In this document: piece after piece, positions 54,401-64,000 of the stretch
Layout: every line of letters begins with the position of its first letter
How positions within the stretch are numbered: position 1 is the stretch's first letter
Assembly (NCBI GenBank): GCA_029207755.1
Contig: JARCOQ010000025.1
Coordinates: 4,580,820 to 4,644,819 of the forward strand
From: Chamaea fasciata
Lineage: Eukaryota > Chordata > Aves > Passeriformes > Sylviidae
Direction: 5' to 3'
Length of the DNA stretch: 64,000 nt
Position numbers and translations under genes: made by a program
The notes under the pieces: model-generated
What the model saw: the letters and a program-made list of their open reading frames with translations, nothing else
What the model was told of the DNA's origin: nothing
The model's database searches: none

Positions 54401-57400
54401 GTGTTAAAAATAGGATTTAAAATATAACTATTAGTGCAGCAGGGATATTGACTTTGTCTCCATCATTCCCATGCCTCTGTTTCAGATGACCTAAAGGAGT
54501 TCTTCTTCGCACTGGCAACAGAAGTCAGGAAAACCATCCTGGGCCCCCTCTCTCCCAAGTGCAGCCTGCTGGCCAATCTCAAGACTGTCCTGCAGCGGAT
54601 GCTGCCGGAGGATTCCTACCTGCTGGCCTCGGGGCGGCTGCACATCTCCCTGACACGGGTGGTGGACGGCCAGAACGTCATGGCCTCGGAGTTCAGCTCC
54701 AAGGAGGAGCTCATTCAGGTAGGGAGACCTTCCTCTGCTGCTCTGGGAAGGTCTCCACTGACTGCCTGGGATGGACATGGGAGCTGGGGTTGTTTAGCCT
54801 GGAGAAAAGGAGACTCAGAGGTGACCTGATCACTCTCTACAACTTTCTGAAGGGTGGTTGTAGTCAGGTGGGGGTTGGTCTCTTTCCCCAGGCAGCAACT
54901 GACAGAATGAGAAGACATGGTCCCAAGCTGCACCATGGGGAATATAGGCTGGATATTAGGAAAAAGTTTTTTTATCGAAAGGGTGATAAAGTATTGGAAT
55001 GGTCTGCCTGGGGAGGTGGTGGAGTCACCATCCCTGGATGTGTTTAAGAAAAGACTGGATGTGGCACTTGGTACCAGGGTTTGTTGAGGCTGGGGTTGGG
55101 TTGGACTTGATGATCTTGGAGGTCTCTTCCAACCTAATGATTCTGTGTGACATACCCCAAGTGTCGGTGGCTTTAACTGCACTGTTTTCTACCCGAGATG
55201 GGGAGAGTCAGGAGGCTCTGCCAGAGCCGTGGTCCCACCACAACGGGCTCCATGAGCTTGGGGGCAGGGAGGAAGGCTTGAGTTCCAGGATCGGATGGAA
55301 TAAATCATGCTAAGAAAGCAGCAGGTTTGTTTCCAGCCTCATACAGCTGATGTTGGGGCTCTAATAATGACTTTGCAAAGAATCCTGTCAGTGCTGATGT
55401 GACGTCTCAGCTCTCCCCACAGGTCTCTCCTCAGCCACCTGGCAATGGTTTTCCTTGTTGCCTCAGCATTTTCTTGGGAGGAAAGAGCTGAACAAAGCTG
55501 CTGCTGAACAACAAGCAGCTCATTAACCAGTAAATTATCTGCTGGGGGAAAAATCCCAGGGTAAAGTCCTAACAGAGCTGACCATGAGGTCCTGGATCCC
55601 TTGTCCCAGGGAGACCGTAGATGAAGGAAACTCCATGGACATACTGGAGTTCACCCCATGGTACCTCATCTAGGCAGCCCAGGAGCCCAGGGTGCTCATT
55701 CCCAGCTGATGAGATTGGTGGGAAATGGTTGCAAATGCCCCAGCAGTGGCTTTACCACTGACAAATCCCAGCAGGGTGAGGATGCCTTGTGAGGGTGTCT
55801 TGGTTTTGTCCAAAAACCTGCAAAGATAGAAATTGGCCCCAAAGATTCAGCTTGCCACCACCAAAGGGCAGTGTTGGACATGGACATGTCGATTTACTAC
55901 TATTAATTCTGGCAGCTATAAAATTAAAAAACGCAGTGTTGTGCCCTGCTCCGGAGAAGTGTTTCCACTTCAATGAAATCAGATGTTTTCCCTTTCTTGA
56001 AGCCTTTCTTGCCACAGTCCCCAGCAAAGTCCAGGTGGCACCAACAGCCTGGTTCCAGATTTTGCCAAGGCTGGATTTTCAGGCACCAAGTCAACAGCTT
56101 TTGTCCAGAAGCCCTTTGACAGGAACACTGACTTCTGCAATCCCTCTCCTCCCCAGGCTCTCCTCTGCAGCTGCTTTCTTCCAATTTACTGTGGATTCAT
56201 CCCTCCATCCTACCGAGGAGTGGTGAGTGATATTTCCACTACAACACACGCTCCCAGCAGGGTGTTCTTGGGTTTGAACTTTACATTCCTCTGACCAGGG
56301 AGGGATAGGTGTGTCCAGGCTTTTCCTTTAGTTGATTGAGGATGGTAAAGCCCTTCAGCTCATTCTTCACCTCATCCTAAGATGACAGCTGGGTGGAATT
56401 GCCATCTGGCGAGCCCTCTCCTGCCTTGCCCATGGACAGCGTGTGGATGATCTTGTTGATGTCTGAGTGAGATAAGAGGACGCCCACAGTGGGGCCTTGA
56501 GACACAAGCCAGCTATCCCGGGCAGGGCCTGTCTGCAGTGCAGGTTCATCCCTTGGCTCAGGCGCTGACTTGCACTGCTGAGACATCGAGAGCTCGTGGG
56601 AGGATCCTCCCCCAGCCCTGAGCATTTCCATGCTCTGCTTGTCTGAGGGAAGGGAAGGAGGAGCTCAGTGTTTTCCAGTGCATCCACCTCCAGGGTTAGG
56701 GCAGCCTCAGCTTTTCTGGGCAACTTGTGCAGGGTCGCACCACCCTCACAGGGAGGGATTTCTTCCCAGTATCCCACCTAAACCTAATGGCAGTGGGAAG
56801 CCATTGTCCCTTGTCCTGCCACTCCATCCATTGTCCAAAGTCCCTCTTCAACTCTCGTGGAGCCCCTTCAGGCACTGGAAGAGTTTCTAAGGTCCCTGGA
56901 AGTGTCCAAGGCCAGGCTGCACATGGCTTGCAGCAACCTGGCATAGTGGAAGGTGTCCCTGCCCATGGCAGGACGTGGCACTGGATGAGCTTTAAGGTCC
57001 CTTCCCAACCCAACCCATCCCCAGGTCTGTGATTGCTCTGTGAGGCCCCTCTGCAATGTTATTTCATCAACATTTAATTCCATCAGCGGCAACTTCCAAT
57101 CCCACTGAGGTGGGTGATAAATCCAAATTCCTTTTGGAATCGAGCAACTGACGTTTTCCTTGCCCAGTGAGTAATCCCCCATGAGTCTGCAGGCAATTAT
57201 TAAAGGTAGGGGACTTACTGCTCGAGCTCAGGACTTGAAAGTTATACAACACCGTGCATTCGGTGATGTCTGAATTGGCTCTTGAGTGCCAAAAATTGTT
57301 GTACAAAGCTTTGTGAATGAAAATAATTATATTTCCATTTCAATAACTGCTGTGGATTACAGCACCTGGTCGAGGAGCTGGCTGGGTGCTGCAGGCAGGG

Positions 57401-59220
57401 CAGGGGAAGGAGCTGGTAAAGGGATAAAGAGCACAGGTGGGACAACACGCTGTTGGAAGTGGGAAGGGAGGACAAGCTGGGACGGGCTCACGACAGGAGT
57501 GTCACTAGTGCAGCTGCTGGCTCCCAACTCAGTGACAATCAAAGGTCCCCAAAGCCAACCCTCGCTCTGCTGCTCCCCCAGCGCTACGTGGACGGAGGTT
57601 TCACGGGCCTGCAGCCCGTGTCCAGCCTGGAGGAGCCCGTGATCACCGTGTCCCCGTTCACCGGAGAGCTGGACATCTGCCCCCGCGACTGCCCCGCCAT
57701 CTTCTTCTGCTTCCAGATCTTCAATGGCAGCATCCAGATCTCCATAGAGAACCTGTGCAGGATCAGCTACGCTCTCTTTCCACCCAGCACCATGGTGAGC
57801 CCGCCAGCACTCCTCCCAGCTTAGCTGTGGTGAAAGATTAATGCTGCTCCTGCCTTCTCCAGATTTAAGGCTCAGCTCAATCTTTGCTGTTAATTAATGG
57901 GATTTCAAAGGGAGGGGGCAGCACCCCCTGTTTTTGCAGTACATTTTGGGGAAGGGACACTGTTGTTGGGTGGCCAGCCTGGGATGAGGTCCACAACAAA
58001 GGACCTGACAAAACCAGGTGATCCCTAAGGATCCAACCCAGACCATTCTGTGTTTCTCTGACTGGTGCGGTGGTGGTTGGAAACCAACCAGTGCTTGCTG
58101 CCTTCCCAAATGGGCTATCCCAACCCTCCACAGTCAAACAGCTTTGGATAGATCCCGTAGTACCGGAGTCAGGGCTCCTTAGTGATCTCAAGTGTTTCTC
58201 CTTGCAGGTCTTGAACGACATTTTCTCCCAGGGGTACCAGGACACTGCCCTTTTCCTGTACAGGAACAGTAAGTGGCACCCCAGGACCCGAGGGGCACCT
58301 CGGTGTGACACAGACAAACATCATCCCTGTCTCTCTGTGTCTCCCAGATGCCTTTGGCTTTAACTACTTCGATGGCAATTTCCGCTTCGGCAGCACCTGC
58401 GGGAAGAATGACTCTGGAAAACCCAATGGGACACATCCCGGCCTGTACAAAAGGGTCCCTCAGTGCCTGACCCCTTACTTCCTGCCAGGTAGAGGATTTG
58501 GGGGTGGTCAGCTTGGGTTTAGGGCTGGTGCAGCCTTCAGGAGCAGCAGTGTTATATTTAGGACATTGTTGAGTTGTTTATTAAAGTGAATATTTCTGTT
58601 GCAAAGAGACTTTGTAAGAGTGGCTCCAGCTGGACTCTGGCCTGGGCTTCAGTGCCTACTTGAGCTGGAGGAGTTATTGCATTTATTTCATTGTTTGTAA
58701 TTACTGGCCTTTATTTCCTTCTGTGCTGTCATTCCTGGTGCAGGCTTGTGGAGGAAGGAGCAGGTGAATGGACTGCAGGACCCACTGGCAAAGGTCCTGC
58801 TGCAGCCGTACAGGCTCCCAGCCTTATTCAGGAAGGGGTAAGGACTTCCCAACAGGGGCCTTAGGGAATGACACACACACACCAGGGGCTGTGCCTTTGG
58901 CAGTGGCGGGGCAGCTGAAGGGACACATGGAGGGATTTGGTGTTCCCTTGGATCCAAGGGAGAGCGGGTGAGGCTGGAGGGAATGCCACAGGGTCTCTTG
59001 GTTATGGAAAAGATTATTACAGTGTGCATTCGCCATCAACACCCTCCCCTTTTGCTGCCTTTAGCCATCATTAAACTCAGCCCGTGTACTTTGCTATTGC
59101 AGGGTGAAGAAGGTGTGGGGGCTGCTGGAAGGTGTCAGCTCCCTGGTACAACGACTCCACAAGCTCCTCCAAACCTTGGTGCCTGGTTTGCTTAAGACAG
59201 CCGTGGACAGGAGGAGGTGA
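51460..59220 (+). CDS. PNPLA1: PNPLA1, patatin-like phospholipase domain protein (8 coding exons)
   Basis: Coding exons are 51460-51661, 54486-54718, 56157-56222, 57582-57794, 58208-58268, 58348-58488, 58744-58837 and 59103-59220. They are GT-AG with matching phases (1,0,0,0,1,1,2), giving 375 residues. The patatin core has the oxyanion Gly-rich loop [13 protein letters not shown] at 17-29, the nucleophile elbow GSSAGS with Ser52, and the dyad Asp in DGG at 171-173. Other matches are [27 protein letters not shown] and the PNPLA1-like [10 protein letters not shown]. In mammals PNPLA1 transfers linoleate from triacylglycerol to omega-hydroxyceramide to make acylceramide for the skin barrier. 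The tail (YFLPG, then [14 protein letters not shown] and an amphipathic end) lacks the long Pro-rich region of the human protein (532 aa from memory) and looks more like PNPLA2/3. A donor-like GGTGAGG overlaps the stop, so a longer splice form is possible. PNPLA1 is preferred over other paralogues by position next to BNIP5/ETV7. Confidence 0.9.
54777..55150 (+). mobile_element. CR1 LINE 3' portion
   Basis: Plus-oriented, with 'agcctggagaaaaggagact', 'gaatataggctggatattag', 'gtggtggagtcaccatccct' and 'ttggacttgatgatcttgga', ending 'ccaacctaatgattctgtg'. It starts about 60 bases after the donor of PNPLA1 exon 2 and is the best-preserved CR1 3' end in the window. Confidence 0.92.
56690..57040. 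mobile_element. CR1 LINE with inverted 5' part
   Basis: Bases 56690-56890 read as CR1 on the minus strand ('ccctcacagggagggatttc', 'cactggaagagtttctaag'). Bases 56893-57040 read as CR1 on the plus strand ('gtgtccaaggccaggctgca', 'ggcatagtggaaggtgtccc', ending 'ggtctgtgattgctctgtg'). The two parts meet at the same consensus point ('ccctgga'), so together they form one 5'-truncated copy whose 5' half is flipped. It lies in PNPLA1 intron 3. Confidence 0.8.
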
Positions 59221-59370
59221 GGGCCTGGGGGCTGCAGACCCTCAGCATAAAGAGAGCAGGGGGCAGAGCAGGGAAACCTTTGGGAACCTTGTCCACTGGG
59301 TCACTGATGCTGAGTGTGGCTAAAAACTCTAAATCTGGAGTAACCCACATTAAAAGTAGCTGGTTTTTTA
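59221..59370 (+). other. PNPLA1: PNPLA1 3' UTR (tentative)
   Basis: Following the TGA at 59218-59220, the first poly(A)-like hexamer I see is ATTAAA at 59349-59354. It is a weaker variant, so the 3' end is uncertain. Confidence 0.35.
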
Positions 59371-60170
59371 TCCCTGTGATATTATTTTGATATCTCAAAG
59401 AAGCTACAAATCAGCTTAGTGCCACCTTCCTACTGCAATACATTCGTGTTCCAGATATTTATCTGCTGGGCTCTGTCCTGGCAGGACACCAGGCACATTC
59501 ACCAAGATCCTGAGAGATGTTCTGGCACTAAGCTCTCAGGGATTTAAGGCATATCCCATCAAAATCTGCTTGTGAGTTCCCACCTGTGCAGCTGCCCAAG
59601 AGACTCGAAATGATTTCGCCCTGAGGCAGCTGCAAACTCCTCAGCTGTGAGAAAGCCCTTTGGAGTCAAACATTCCTGGGGCTGCTCACCCCTGTCAGTA
59701 CCTCAACCCTGCCTCAGCTCTCACCTTGTTCCCAGAGGTGATTGGATTGTCCCATGGGGGGCCTGGGCGTCTCCAGCGCTGCCTCAATGTGGTGGGCAAC
59801 ACCGGCACACACCATCACAGCTGCTGGTTCTCGAGGGAATTTTGGGGGTGTATTTGTTTTCCTTCGGAACCTGTCTGGTTCTGCCTGCAGTGCTGCCAGT
59901 GCAGTGCCCCTGCTCAGGCCTCTCGTGTTTTTCGACAGTGGCAGAGGCAAAGCTCCGGTGCTGCTCCTGGACCCAGCCCAGGCTGCAGGGGCCACGGGGC
60001 AGCTTCACCTGCAGACCTCACAGCCCAGCCCTGTCCCTGCCCTCTCCATCTCCTCCCCACCAGCAGCATCCAGCCCGGCTTTAATGCAGATTCCAGGGCG
60101 GGCAGTTGCCAGGAAATGCTGTGTTTTAAGTGTTTTCCTCCCACTCAAAAACTTCCAGAGGCGTTCCTTA

Positions 60171-60186
60171 GAGAGAGAGAGAGAGA
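60171..60186. repeat. (GA)8 microsatellite
   Basis: Uninterrupted GA dinucleotide run of about 16 bases downstream of PNPLA1. Confidence 0.8.
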
Positions 60187-60917
60187 AGCCTTAGGGAGCA
60201 TCATAGTTGGCAGGAACTTATTTTTCTTTAGTTCCCTGAAGTTTTTTTACCAATTATCAATTGTTGAACTTCACACCTCCCCATAACCCTTCTTCTCCTG
60301 CCTGTGGAAGTGGGAGTGCATTTGGATCCCCCTGGAACTTGCAGCTGAGAAGAAGGATGGAGAAAACTAAAGATTAAATTCCCCCTATTTCCAAGTCCTG
60401 CAGGCTGCATCTCCTGACATTTCACAAACACATGAGCTCTTCTCCTGCAATTGCCTGTAACTCACAGCCACACACAGAGCATGGCCCAGGCAAATACCTC
60501 CTGTGTCACTGGTCTGCACACAGCATTAATTGGTAGCGCTCTTAATTATCCCAAATCCATGCTGCCTATCAGAGGCTGTGCGTTGGCTTTGCCCCAGCTG
60601 TGTCTCCCCTGTTTGTTGGTTCCCTACAGGCAACAAATGGATCCCAACAGCAGCAGCTGTTTATTAGAGTAAATAGCCTGTTTAATTGCACAAAGGAAAA
60701 TGGAACAGAGGGAAGTTTCATCCAAAGGCCCGTGGAGACTGCAGGAATGGATGTGGGGAGCAGCTGAAGGGAGCGTTGATGCAAGCAGGCTCAAAGTTAA
60801 CCAGGAGTGCTGTGTGAAAGAACAGTATCCCGTGTTCTGCCATGTTTGGTTGAAATCAGTGACCTGGGAATAGTTTCTCTGGAATGAGTTTGCTAAAAGA
60901 AACCTGGATGCTTATTC

Positions 60918-61345
60918 CATAGAATCATGAAATGGTTTGGGTTAAAAGGGATCTTAAAGATCACCTAGATCCATCCCATGCCACAGGCAGGGATAGCTTC
61001 CCCTATCCCAGGTTACTCCAAGCCCCATCCAACCTGGCCTTAGACACTTCCAGGGATCCAGGGGCAGCCACAGCTTCTCTGGGCACCCTGTGCCAGGGCG
61101 TCCCCACCCTCACGGAGAAGAATTCCTTCCCAATATTCCATCTAACCCTGTCCTCTGGCGGTGGGAACCCCTTGAGCCTTCTTGTGTCCCTCTCCAGCTT
61201 CCCTGGAGCCCCTTGAGATCCTTGCAGGGGCTGGGAGGTCTCCACACAACCTTCTCTTCTCCTGGCTGAACAGCCCCAACTTTCTCAGCCTGTCTCCATA
61301 GGGAAGGTGCTCCAGTCCCCTTAGAACTTTCTGGCCCATTATGAT
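60918..61345 (-). mobile_element. CR1 LINE 3' portion
   Basis: Minus-oriented: 'catagaatcatgaaatggtt' at the 3' terminus, then 'cccatccaacctggccttag', 'cagccacagcttctctgggc', 'tcccaatattccatctaacc' and 'ctccatagggaaggtgctcc' towards the element's 5' side. About 430 bases. Confidence 0.9.
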
Positions 61346-64000
61346 GCATCCCATTTGCATTGGATCCTGTCTCCTCCTGTCTTCCATGCATCCTGCACTG
61401 ATGGATTTATGCCTCTCAAGCACTGCAGCCAAAGCCAGGCTGCTCCAATCCAGCTGTTCCTGCCACAGGGCAAAGTGGAAGGCTGGGAGACAGCCAGCCC
61501 TCCCCAGGCAGGGACAATCAGCCCAGCATTTGCTTTTGCACCTCTGCTCCCTCCCACTTATCCCACAGCTCCTTCCCCAGGCTGCTGCAAGCACCATCCC
61601 CACCTCCAGGCACGATATTACCAATTCAGTCAGCCTGAGGAAGGTACCCTGTTCAAATGGGCATGAAAATCCCCCCCAGAAAAGCCTCATCTAGGAATTG
61701 GACTTCCAAATCCACTAAATGCATCTGCAAACCTCAGCCACAGACAGGAGCACAGTTTGAACTGCCCAGTGTATCCCACCTACTCCATGTGGCGCTTGAT
61801 CATAAACAATGAGTAAAAACTCTGAGAACTTTAACAAAAATCCGTCTGCAAGGAACCCCCAAACTAACACAGTTTCAGCACAGCACCCTCCTGCTCCAAA
61901 CCTGCAGGAATGAGCAAGAAATAAGTATTTAAGGATTCAGCATTCAGTATTCAGCTGGGTTTTGCTTTATTAATCCCTCATCTTTTCAAGCAAGCAGAGC
62001 TGGTGCTGTCTCCTCTTGGAGACAGGAGCTTGGAGCCAATGGCAACGGAGGCTTTGCCAGAGGGAATGGAGAGAGGCAGAGTTTGGCATTGATTGGAATC
62101 GTCTTGTGCAGGAGCTTGTTTCACCCCAAGGAAGCAAAGTGGGCACCCCAGCTGCTCCCAGTCGGGATGGAAGCAGCCTGGAATGCCTCCTCTAGGAGAC
62201 ATGGGAATCATGTGGGGGCTGTGGCCCCGCCTGTGCTGTGACATTGCTGGCACAGTCCACGTGCTCCTCGGGGCAGGTCAGGCTCAGCCTTCAGGCTGCT
62301 TCCAAGTTGCTCCTTGCCTCTTTAAAGCATAAAGTGGGGCCAAAGGCAGCAGCGGCGTCAGAAACGCTCTTCTGTGGCCGAGCTGGCCCTAAAGGGAAGA
62401 AAACCACCTTGGTCAGTGTGACAGACACCTCTGGCAGTTCCTGTGGGACAAACTGGATTCAAATGCCTGGTCAGAGCTGCTTCCCTTCCTCCTGTTGTCC
62501 AAAGGGCAGCAGGTTTTGGTATCCACAAAATATTACCCTTGTAGCCCTGTCCTGTTGCTTGTCTCATTTTGCTTTGAACTCAGCAGAAATGTGAAGCCTG
62601 AGGTGGATGGGATGAGAGTCTGGAGAGAACCCAAGAGAGCAGAGCTCCCTCTGGAGCTGGATCCCACTGCAGGTCTAGAGGGAAGAGTCTGATCCATGGA
62701 ACTGAGCCCAACAAAGCCAAGCACGTGCCCAGTCCTGCCTGTGGCTCTGGCTGTTGGCTGCAGGTGCGTTATGCCAGACTCTGTTTCCAGTCTGGCTACT
62801 AAGGAGGGTGCAGTTCCTTGTGCAATTGTGTCCTGCTGGGCACATGGATAAGAGGCAAGTCCTTGTGGATAACCTGCTAATGCAGCCCGAGCCTGGTGGG
62901 ACTGCAGGCTCCAGACACTTGTCCTCAGGAAATGTCGCTTGTTCAAGAAATCAGGTGCAAGTTGTTGACAAGTTTATCCCCCTGCTGCTTTGGCAGCATC
63001 AATGATATTCTAGCATTGCACAGACAGACAGGGAAAGAGCCTTTTCCTGGCCTTCATCAGTAGGGCTTCTCCTTCCCAGAACCAGAAAATCTGATGTGCT
63101 TCTGCTCTGGAGATTGAGAGCCTGGACTCACCCCTTGCTTGCTCTCTGGCCTTACAAATGAGGCTTGATTCCTCCCACAGGAGCAATTTGTCACCTGAGG
63201 CTGGTCAAAAATGTTGCAGCCCAGCTGCAAACCAGAGATTCCTGAGAGCCCAGGGCTGCCCAACATCCAAAGAAACCTCATTCCCACCTTGTTGCTTCCA
63301 AAAGCTCCACATAGCTCAGACTGAAGGAGCCGTTTAAAAAAGCAGCCAGGGGAGCAACTTCTACAGCCTAACACTGTCCTGCATTTCTTAGTGGGTCTAG
63401 AACTGGTTTGTTTTCAAAGGAAGTCTCTTCCTTGCTTCCATTTGATGTTTTCCAAGCTTTTCTTTTCAGATCTGGAATGGTGATGGTCCTATTCTTTCCC
63501 CTTTGTACTCCTCAGTTGTTGTGGGCCTCCTACATATAGCAGATTGTGTCATTTTCCACTTTTCATTTAATTTATGTGGCTACATTTTAAATAATCATTA
63601 TGTTGGAAAGGCTGTGTAGTTTTTCTTAAGCTGGTAAATTCTAAAGTGTTGAAAGATTCAGAAGAAAGAGAAAATAATAAAAAGGAAAGAAAGATTGCAT
63701 TTCTTCAGATGCTTCTTTGTATTTTTTACTAACAACAAACTGCAAACTGAAATGCTGAGGATTCACTGGTTTTCCATGCAAAACTAAAATGGGGGTGGGA
63801 ATAAGTTTGCATACGATTCCAGAAAATGGTAAGTTTTGGATTTAAACCTGCCTTGTCTTGCTTTAAAATGATACAGCAAGAGGTTGACCTGCAGCTACAA
63901 TATCCTTTCCTTGCACTAAGTATTTCTGTGGCTGCAGCCAGAGTTCCTAAGGAGAAGTCTGGATTTGGCTGGCACAGCAAAGGCAGCTTGAACCCTTGAG

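Larger units (their letters stand above)
51662..58743 (+). other. PNPLA1: PNPLA1 introns 1-6
   Basis: Introns at 51662-54485 (2.8 kb), 54719-56156, 56223-57581, 57795-58207, 58269-58347 and 58489-58743. CR1 copies lie in introns 2 and 3. Intron 1 has a short duplicated 'caggtgggatattccc' near 53730-53760 and otherwise nothing I recognise. Confidence 0.7.
59375..64000. other. region downstream of PNPLA1, no gene recognised
   Basis: About 4.6 kb with no supported exon on either strand. It holds a GA microsatellite at 60171-60186 and a CR1 copy at 60918-61345. In human the next gene beyond PNPLA1 is BRPF3, but no part of it is recognisable here. Confidence 0.6.

Noticed and set aside
59660..60286. 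208-codon forward ORF downstream of PNPLA1 as an extra exon
   Set aside because: No domain, no clear acceptor, and overlapping open frames of similar quality. It could only be rescued by cDNA evidence of splicing past the PNPLA1 stop.

Overview
The window is vertebrate nuclear DNA and almost certainly avian. It has sparse short exons with GT-AG introns and many 5'-truncated copies of a CR1-type LINE. It also has a tRNA-Ile-derived SINE with a CR1-like tail, a combination I know from songbirds (TguSINE1-like), so a passerine is the best guess. Only about 4.6 kb of the 64 kb is coding. Nothing in the window looks bacterial or recently acquired.

Four protein-coding genes can be assembled exon by exon with consistent splice phases. 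KCTD20 is on the minus strand (coding 4346-10573, untranslated first exon near 31.35 kb, intron 1 about 20.7 kb). ETV7/TEL2 is on the plus strand (coding 32536-37720). BNIP5, the C6orf222 family, is on the plus strand (42521-46897). PNPLA1 is on the plus strand (51460-59220). Positions 1-616 look like the 3' UTR and poly(A) signal of a plus-strand gene converging on KCTD20; by comparison with human 6p21.31 this should be STK38. The order STK38-KCTD20-ETV7-BNIP5-PNPLA1 matches the mammalian block, although PNPLA1 appears to be in the opposite relative orientation to human.

Layout. 0-0.65 kb: 3' end of the upstream gene. 0.65-1.4 kb: a CR1 copy and spacer. 1.4-10.6 kb: KCTD20 3' UTR and seven coding exons. 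10.6-31.3 kb: KCTD20 intron 1, holding the SINE, several CR1 copies and a nine-unit 50-bp minisatellite. 31.1-32.6 kb: a CpG-rich divergent promoter region between KCTD20 and ETV7, with E-box, CCAAT and GC boxes, a degenerate CCCAGT array and an ISRE-like site in the ETV7 leader. 32.5-38.5 kb: ETV7. 38.5-42.4 kb: intergenic. 42.4-47.3 kb: BNIP5, with a TATA box at the front and AATAAA at the end. 47.3-51.3 kb: intergenic. 51.3-59.4 kb: PNPLA1. 59.4-64 kb: no gene recognised.

The genes are not an operon and do not obviously share a pathway. They are a conserved syntenic block: a BTB-domain regulator, an ETS repressor, a BH3-containing protein and a patatin-like lipid acyltransferase/hydrolase. 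I found no clear undescribed system. The most informative non-coding observations are the ISRE-like element at ETV7, the CR1 insertion with an inverted 5' part, the minisatellite that stays open in all three forward frames, and the shortened, re-tailed PNPLA1.
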